From contig CP136069.1 in assembly GCA_032622095.1 (NCBI GenBank), positions 39,966,194-40,030,193 on the forward strand: DNA of 64,000 nucleotides. The letters run 5' to 3'. Position 1 is the first letter of the stretch, and each line of letters starts with the position of its first letter. Shown here piece after piece: positions 58,741 to 64,000 of this stretch. The notes under the pieces are model-generated. The model searched no databases and had not been told where the DNA came from. It worked only from the letters and a program-made list of their open reading frames with translations. A program made the position numbers and the translations under genes. The stretch is from Siphonodentalium dalli. Lineage: Eukaryota > Mollusca > Scaphopoda > Gadilida > Siphonodentaliidae.

Positions 58741-59130
58741 TTAACCCTTTCGTGATGGGAGCTGCACTGCTGCAACATTAAAGATCCTGTGCAAGTACAT
58801 TCTCTTATAGATGCGAGTTGGCCATAGGTTGCCTCGCATATATAAGGGAATGCATTGGCCTAACAATCATTTTATCATTTTTTTCTTGCATTCCATAACA
58901 AGTTTTATCATTTTAATCAATTTTTATACTTTTTTCTTACATTCTTCAACAATTTTTATCATTATTTCTTACATTACTTACCATTTTTTTTTTTTTTCTT
59001 ACATTCTTGAACAATTATAAAAAATAATATAAAATTTCTTAGGCCAATGCATTCTCTTATATATGCGAGGCGACCTATGGTTGACTCGCATATACAAGAG
59101 AATGCATGGCAAAGGTCATGAAAGGGTTAT
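58741..59130. mobile_element. TTAA element with A1 ends and A2-like hairpins
   Basis: A1 outer end CCCTTTCGTGATGGGAGCTG, but hairpins carry TTGGCCATAGGTTG and CGACCTATGGTTG stems as in A2. A long TTTTTATCATTTT-rich spacer. A mosaic copy. Confidence 0.82.
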
Positions 59131-59212
59131 CAATCAGATTGGGTTGAAAATTAGTTAGGAAGTTTGAAGTATCAATTAAATAAATTTTACAGATGTGTTC
59201 AGGGTTTCATGC

Positions 59213-59355
59213 CAGGGATCAGCCTAGATGGCGACTTGGGAGACAAGGACCAGCCTAGAGGGCGACTTGGGAGACAAGGACCAGCCTAGAGGACGACTTG
59301 GGAGACAAGGATCAGCCTAGAGGGCGACTTGGGAGACAAGGACCAGCCTAGAGGA
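59213..59355. repeat. ~32-bp tandem repeat at a MITE end
   Basis: Four to five units of GACCAGCCTAGAGGGCGACT plus TGGGAGACAAG, an expansion of the element's own terminal sequence. Confidence 0.88.
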
Positions 59356-59661
59356 CAACTCTCCCTAAAATGTAACTATTTTATCCCAGGGAGAAATGAC
59401 CTCTCTCATATACCAGTATGCATTTGTGCCAACATCATATTTAAAGTATATTTACAATATTTCTGATTATAATGGATTCTTACTCACTAAAATGGTTTTA
59501 TAAATGGGCTCTTGTGTTGCAAAATAGTTATTGGATCATAAAAGGGTGACGTGGGCAAGTCAATTGAATTTTAGCCATTGTTACTTCTTGATAACAATCC
59601 AAATCTCCCTAATAACCAACAGGAAGAAGTGACAAATAGAAGTCTCTAGGCTGGTCCCCCG
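59213..59661. mobile_element. hAT-like MITE with internal tandem expansion
   Basis: TTTCATGC is duplicated at 59205-59212 and 59662-59669. Ends CAGGGATCAGCCTAG and CTAGGCTGGTCCCCC. Sister of 7430-7770. Confidence 0.85.
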
Positions 59662-59751
59662 TTTCATGCTAATTTTAAAGAAACTAATTTTACTTTTCAT
59701 TTAGACTCTAATGAAGAGCATAACATTTCAGCTGAGAGGTGACACTAGCCG

Positions 59752-59856
59752 AGAGCTTTCCGATGAATGGCAACAAGCCATATTTCCGACTAAATCCTGA
59801 AAAGTTACTCATAATTCTGCTGTGGGTTAAGGGGTCGATTAATTAGAGCATTACTG
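59752..59856. mobile_element. Half of a CAGTAATGC palindrome element
   Basis: Only the right arm, GAGAGCTTTCCGATGAATGG to GCATTACTGTA. Confidence 0.82.
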
Positions 59857-59946
59857 TACACATAGGTGGCTAGCATACTGGCAACATCTTTCACTGATCA
59901 TAATCAGGTACCCTTTTCAATGCATGGCTGGTGCAAAGCAGACATA

Positions 59947-60156
59947 CAGTAATGCTCTAAGTAATCCACTTCTTAACCACAGCAGAATTTTGGGTAACTT
60001 TTCAGGATTTAGTCGGAAATATGGCTTGTTGCCATTCATCGGAAAGCTCTCATTAGCTTTCCGATGAATGGCAACAAGCCATATTTCCGACTAAATCCTG
60101 AAAAGTTACCCATAATTCTGCTGTGGTTAAGAAGTCGATTACTTAGGGCATTACTG
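59947..60156. mobile_element. Perfect-palindrome CAGTAATGC element
   Basis: TA on both sides; arms 59947-60050 and 60053-60156 are inverse copies. Confidence 0.92.
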
Positions 60157-60444
60157 TAGTATGAACGACCTTAATCAAGGGTCACAACTTTGCAGTTTAT
60201 GGCATGAAAGTGATATCGTAAGGAGGCCAGTGTGCTCAATGTTATCTTTCTGCAATCGCTGTAGGGTAAGATAACTGGCCAGTGAGGAAACCTCACTATT
60301 GAGACATGATATTAACAAGATCAGACAATTGACGACAAAGATAATATCTCTTGGCAGCCTGCCGCCCCGAACCATATCTGATTACATCAACATTCATCTG
60401 TACACTTCAATTTGACTCATATTTGATGATAGTAATATAATGTA

Positions 60445-60657
60445 CAGTAATGCCCTAAATAAACAACTCCTTAACCACAGCAGAATTATGGGTAATTTTT
60501 CAGGATTTAGTCGGAAATATGGCTTGTTGGCATTCATCGGAAAATTCTCACTGAGAGCTTTATGATGAATGGCAACAAGCCATATTTCCGACTAAATCCT
60601 GAAAAATTACCCATAATTCTGCTGTGGTTAAGGAGTCGTTTATTTAGGGCATTACTG
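60445..60657. mobile_element. Perfect-palindrome CAGTAATGC element
   Basis: TA on both sides; arms meet near 60552 at TTCTCACTGAGAGCTT. Confidence 0.92.
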
Positions 60658-60661
60658 TAGG

Positions 60662-61720
60662 CCTCAAAATATGGTGTGAGACATTTGCAGAATGAGGACC
60701 CCAGAGGGTGAATTTAGTGAAGCTACGCCACACGGCGGGCTAGTGTCACCAAAGTCACCCTCTGTGCACTTCATTCTGCATGGGCTCATCTGCTATGGGA
60801 GACCTGCACACATGTTTATTAAGTTCCCAGATGGTGAAGATAGTGATGTGCGCCCATTGGGCACCTCGATTATGTATTGTGTCGTCTGCCAATTTGGGGA
60901 TATAGAGAAACTAAACTATAAAAAGAAACTTTCTCAAGAAGTATAAAGAAACTAAAAAAACTAAACTAAACAAGAGGTGTGCACTCGAGTGCTAGCATAC
61001 CCCCACCGTGGCAAATTCAACCCGCATTATCCGTAAACTCAACCAAAAAGATTTTTAACTTTAAAGAAAAATTCGGACTAATAATATCGATATGGTGTCA
61101 CAAGAAGCTTGTACAGAAAAGATTATTGAAATCGGTTCATATTTGTTAAAGTTATTAAGTCAGACAGAATTTTCTAAGTCAAAATAAGTCGAAAATGAGG
61201 TGTAATATTACGAAAAACAGTCTGAGCCAATCCCCAGCCGCATCATGTAGAGAGGGTATTGTGAGAAGCATGTATACCAAAAATTATTGAAATCGGTTCA
61301 TATTTGTTAAAGTTATTAAGTCGGAAAGAATTTTCTAAGTCAAAATAAGTCGAAAAAGAGGCGTAACTTGAAAAAAAAAAGTCGGACCGAACCGCAATTA
61401 GCGTCATGCGGAGAGACCGTCCTAAGGAGATTGCATACAAAAAATTCATGAAATCGGTTCATAGTTGTTCGAGTTATGAGGTCGGACGGACGGACAAACG
61501 GACGGAGAAAGCGTGACGGACGGACAGACGGACGCAGTCAATCCAGTATACCCCCCATTTTCTTCGAAAGTGGGGGTATAAAAAAGAAGATGAGGCCTAG
61601 GCAGAATGAGGTTTCCAGAGGGTGAATTTATGATGGTCCATTGTGTGGGGTAGTGCCACTAAATTAACTTCACCCTCTGGGGACCTCATTCTGCAAATGT
61701 CCAGCAGCATATTTTGAGAC
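60662..61720. mobile_element. 'GAATGAGG' family element split by a mollusc repeat
   Basis: First hairpin 60690-60778 and middle to about 60970; second hairpin 61601-61692. The gap holds 60971-61580. Confidence 0.82.
60971..61580. repeat. CAAGAGGTGTGCAC...GGGGGTATAA element, nested
   Basis: CAAGAGGTGTGCACTCGAGT start with TACCCCCA, units with GAAATCGGTTCATATTTGTT, GGACGGACGGACAAACGGAC, end AAAGTGGGGGTATAA. Confidence 0.82.
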
Positions 61721-61753
61721 CTGGATGATACTAAGAGTAATATTATGTACAGT

Positions 61754-62157
61754 TCAGCCTGACTCATATTTGATGATATTAACAGCGATATCCTCTCTTT
61801 TTGGTAGATCTGACTTATCGATGATACACACAAGTGGATTGTTGCCCTTTCCTGACTTGATGAGTTCGACAATCCTTTGTGGAGAGTGTTTTTGAATAAT
61901 TGCTACGTACACCTCTCCATTTCTCTTTCTCATTGAATGTTTCAGTTTCCCCGCCAATCCTGCACACCTATACAGACTGACTTCCTTGTCGGCTATGAAT
62001 GATGGTTCGAAGACAATATCAGCTAGATTCTCTTTCTTTAGAAATTCTTCCAAACGAGTGATTACAGCCTGCATTTTGAATGGACACCAATCGTTTTTTC
62101 TTTCTGTGGATGAGGGCTCACTTTCATCATCCTCCTCTTCTTCTGCTGCTGCTGCAC
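61754..62157 (-). CDS. Terminal exon of an unidentified gene
   Basis: After acceptor ACCATTCACAG (phase 1) the frame is open for 133 residues: a poly-Ala/acidic stretch (AAAAEEEEDDESEPSS), then KNDWCPFKMQAVITRLEEFL, ENLADIVFEPSFIADKEVSL, NGEVYVAIIQKHSPQRIVEL, NNPLVCIIDKSDLP and stop TGA at 61756..61754. It is not part of any repeat seen here and has alternating hydrophobic strands and helices like a folded domain, but I do not recognise it. Upstream exons must lie beyond 62172, where a transposon sits 14 nt from the acceptor; I could not find them before the window end. Confidence 0.6.
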
Positions 62158-62171
62158 CTGTGAATGGTAAT

Positions 62172-62487
62172 TTAACCCTTTACCCAACAAAACGGCCAAA
62201 ACCGGCCAAATAAAGCTTCAACAGCCTAAAATATCTTCCGTCTGTCTCAATAGAACCATACAAATATGGATATCATTGGAACCGGCTCCTTGACCACATT
62301 GTGATAGTTACAGTTATGCCCTGTGCCAATGCATTCTCTTATATATGCGAGTCGACCATAGGTCGCCTCGCATATATAAGAGAATGCATTGGCCTATAAG
62401 AGAATGCATTTTACCATTTTTTTCTTACATTCTTTAACAATTTTATAATTTTTAATGTGTTAATCCAATGCATTCTCTTATATATGG
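62172..62487. mobile_element. Two-hairpin TTAA element (A2), truncated, abutting an exon
   Basis: TTAA at 62172 lies 14 nt upstream (minus strand) of the exon at 62157. The first hairpin is intact; the second stops midway. Confidence 0.9.
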
Positions 62488-62489
62488 TC

Positions 62490-62840
62490 AAGACGCTAGT
62501 ACTGTACAGTCAATTTGGAGCTTGTATTGTGGAAATCAGTTTATAAAAGTATGTTATCCTCATCTGCATTTTGGCATTTTTATAGTAATGGATGGCCTGT
62601 CGTCTTGTGTGCGATATTAATTTCAGTACGATCTTCACCGAAAGCAATTGAGAAATTGTCAATTTCATAAATGTACATTCAATTGTCTGCCAAGCACATC
62701 AGTTAATGCTAAGTTTCGGTCAAATAACATTTGGATAATTTAGTAATTCATTCTGAAAACTAAAGCATATTTCGAAGAAATAATCTGATGATACGGGAAC
62801 CATCAAATTTGGATTGAATATTTAGACAAAATGGCAATTC
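62490..62840. other. No gene seen
   Basis: A decayed piece of the AATCCGAT family (62770-62825) is the only recognisable part. Confidence 0.45.
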
Positions 62841-62844
62841 TCTC

Positions 62845-63400
62845 AGTTCAACCTCGGGTCATAACTCTGTGGACAGAAACCCTGGGTCATATCTCTGGCA
62901 AAGGGACATAACTGGAAAAAAGTGCAGACAAAATCTGCATTACGAAGGACGGACGGACAAAGTTCTCTATACACCCTCAAATCCTCAATTCACAAATTTG
63001 CAAGTCAAACAAGGGCCATAACTCTGGCAAAAATTAATGGACGAACACCGTAGTATGTGGGTATCCTTTCCACCAACCTGTGTTATCACCACACCAAAGG
63101 ACTACAAAATCCAATAATTAACACCCGAGTTTCAAGCTGAAATGTTCTTTTGGACACAACATTCACAAATTTCCAAGTCAAACAAGGGCCGTAACTCTGG
63201 TCAAAATTAATGGACAAAACATGTATTATGTGGATATCCTTTCCCCCAACCTGTGCTATCATCATGCCCAAGGACAACAACATCCAATAATAAAGACATC
63301 CACAGCATATAAATGTTTGTTATGCAGATGGATGGAAGGGTGGACAGAGGTCGACACTATACCCCCAAGTGCGGTGCCGGTGCGTAAGTTATGCAATAAT
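62845..63400. repeat. GGGCCATAACTCTGG repeat units
   Basis: Three to four units with GGGCCATAACTCTGGCAAAA, ATTAATGGAC and CCAACCTGTGCTATCATC. Confidence 0.78.
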
Positions 63401-63505
63401 CAATGGACGAAACCTATTGTATGAATCTTTTGCTATACTAACTGATATTCATAACTCTGATAAGAATAAATGGACAAAACCTATGGTATGTGGGTGTCCA
63501 ATCAA

Positions 63506-63610
63506 GTCTGCAAATAATGTGTCTGTCATTTGCAGAATGAGGTCCACAGAGGGTGAATTTAGTAATGCTATCTCTCTCTGGGGACCTCATTCTGCTTAGG
63601 CGTCATATCA
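63506..63610. mobile_element. 'GAATGAGG' family, one hairpin with deletion
   Basis: CTGCAAATAATGTGTCTGTC start; the hairpin tip is deleted. Confidence 0.78.
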
Positions 63611-63611
63611 A

Positions 63612-63860
63612 AACTACTATCGGGAAATCAGCCTATTTTCCGATAGATCCCGATAGCATATATATACAGTTATCGGGAAATTATCGGGAATGACGCAACG
63701 TTTTTCGGGAAATTATCGGAATATTTACTTAGTCTATCGGGATTCTATAGGAGTTTACTTTCATTTCGGAGTATCAGATTCCGAAAACAACACCGCATGT
63801 TGTTTGGAAAGTTTCTGTATCGGGATTACTCCGGACTTTTATCGGGATTTTATGTTTTAT
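63612..63860. repeat. ATCGGGA-rich palindromic region
   Basis: ATCGGGAAAT, ATCGGGATT and CCCGATAG words recur about ten times; the start forms a hairpin. Probably the end of an unrecognised element. Confidence 0.5.
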
Positions 63861-64000
63861 AGGCCTATCTTTATAACTGATTTAATAGTTTCCTAATATG
63901 AGAAATCGTCTGTATAAAGTTTTACAGTATCGGGGAACACGTACGTGCGTAGAACTATTATGTATACTGTGGTGATCAGTGGGTGCTACGTAAAATATCA

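Overview
This is a low-coding-density animal nuclear sequence, most likely from a marine mollusc and probably a bivalve. The reasons are long introns with GT..AG boundaries, very frequent TACATGTA-type words, the '(G)GGGCATAACTCTGG...CGGACGGACGGA' dispersed repeats I associate with mollusc genomes, and a dense layer of short palindromic transposons. The organism call is an inference. There is no bacterial-style gene packing, no rRNA, no intact tRNA and no CRISPR array.

Two host genes can be reconstructed by joining exons. On the minus strand (33973 down to 16623) lies a complete ten-exon gene for general transcription factor TFIIB (GTF2B). The joined reading frame is 316 codons and carries the zinc ribbon, B-reader/linker and both cyclin folds. 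On the plus strand (39368 to 53543) lies a six-coding-exon gene for a C1orf131/DUF4602 family protein, related to yeast Faf1 of the small-subunit processome; the best model has 245 residues. The two genes are head to head, with about 5.4 kb between their first coding exons. A two-exon 103-codon candidate (34555 to 32970, minus) would enclose the first TFIIB exon in its intron. A terminal exon of an unidentified minus-strand gene sits at 62157..61754.

Nearly everything else is repeats. The dominant class is TTAA-flanked (piggyBac-like target) non-autonomous elements. These include over twenty copies of a two-hairpin family whose inner palindrome is joined to three different outer ends, plus at least four other TTAA families. 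Also present are hAT-like elements with 8-bp (one with 5-bp) target duplications at 1525, 7430, 18188, 22571, 37187, 41433 and 59213; a TA-flanked perfect-palindrome family; a 'GAATGAGGTCCCCAGAGGG' hairpin family; tRNA-derived SINE-like repeats; a LINE reverse-transcriptase fragment; and several minisatellites, three of them in TFIIB introns. Many elements are nested inside others.

The most interesting pattern is positional. Four exons, in three genes, have a TTAA element ending only 14-34 nt upstream of the 3' splice site, which puts the element's own GGGTTAAA end where a branch point belongs. The second is structural: subfamilies of the two-hairpin element differ by paired substitutions that keep the hairpin intact. 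I found no convincing new enzyme system or defence system.
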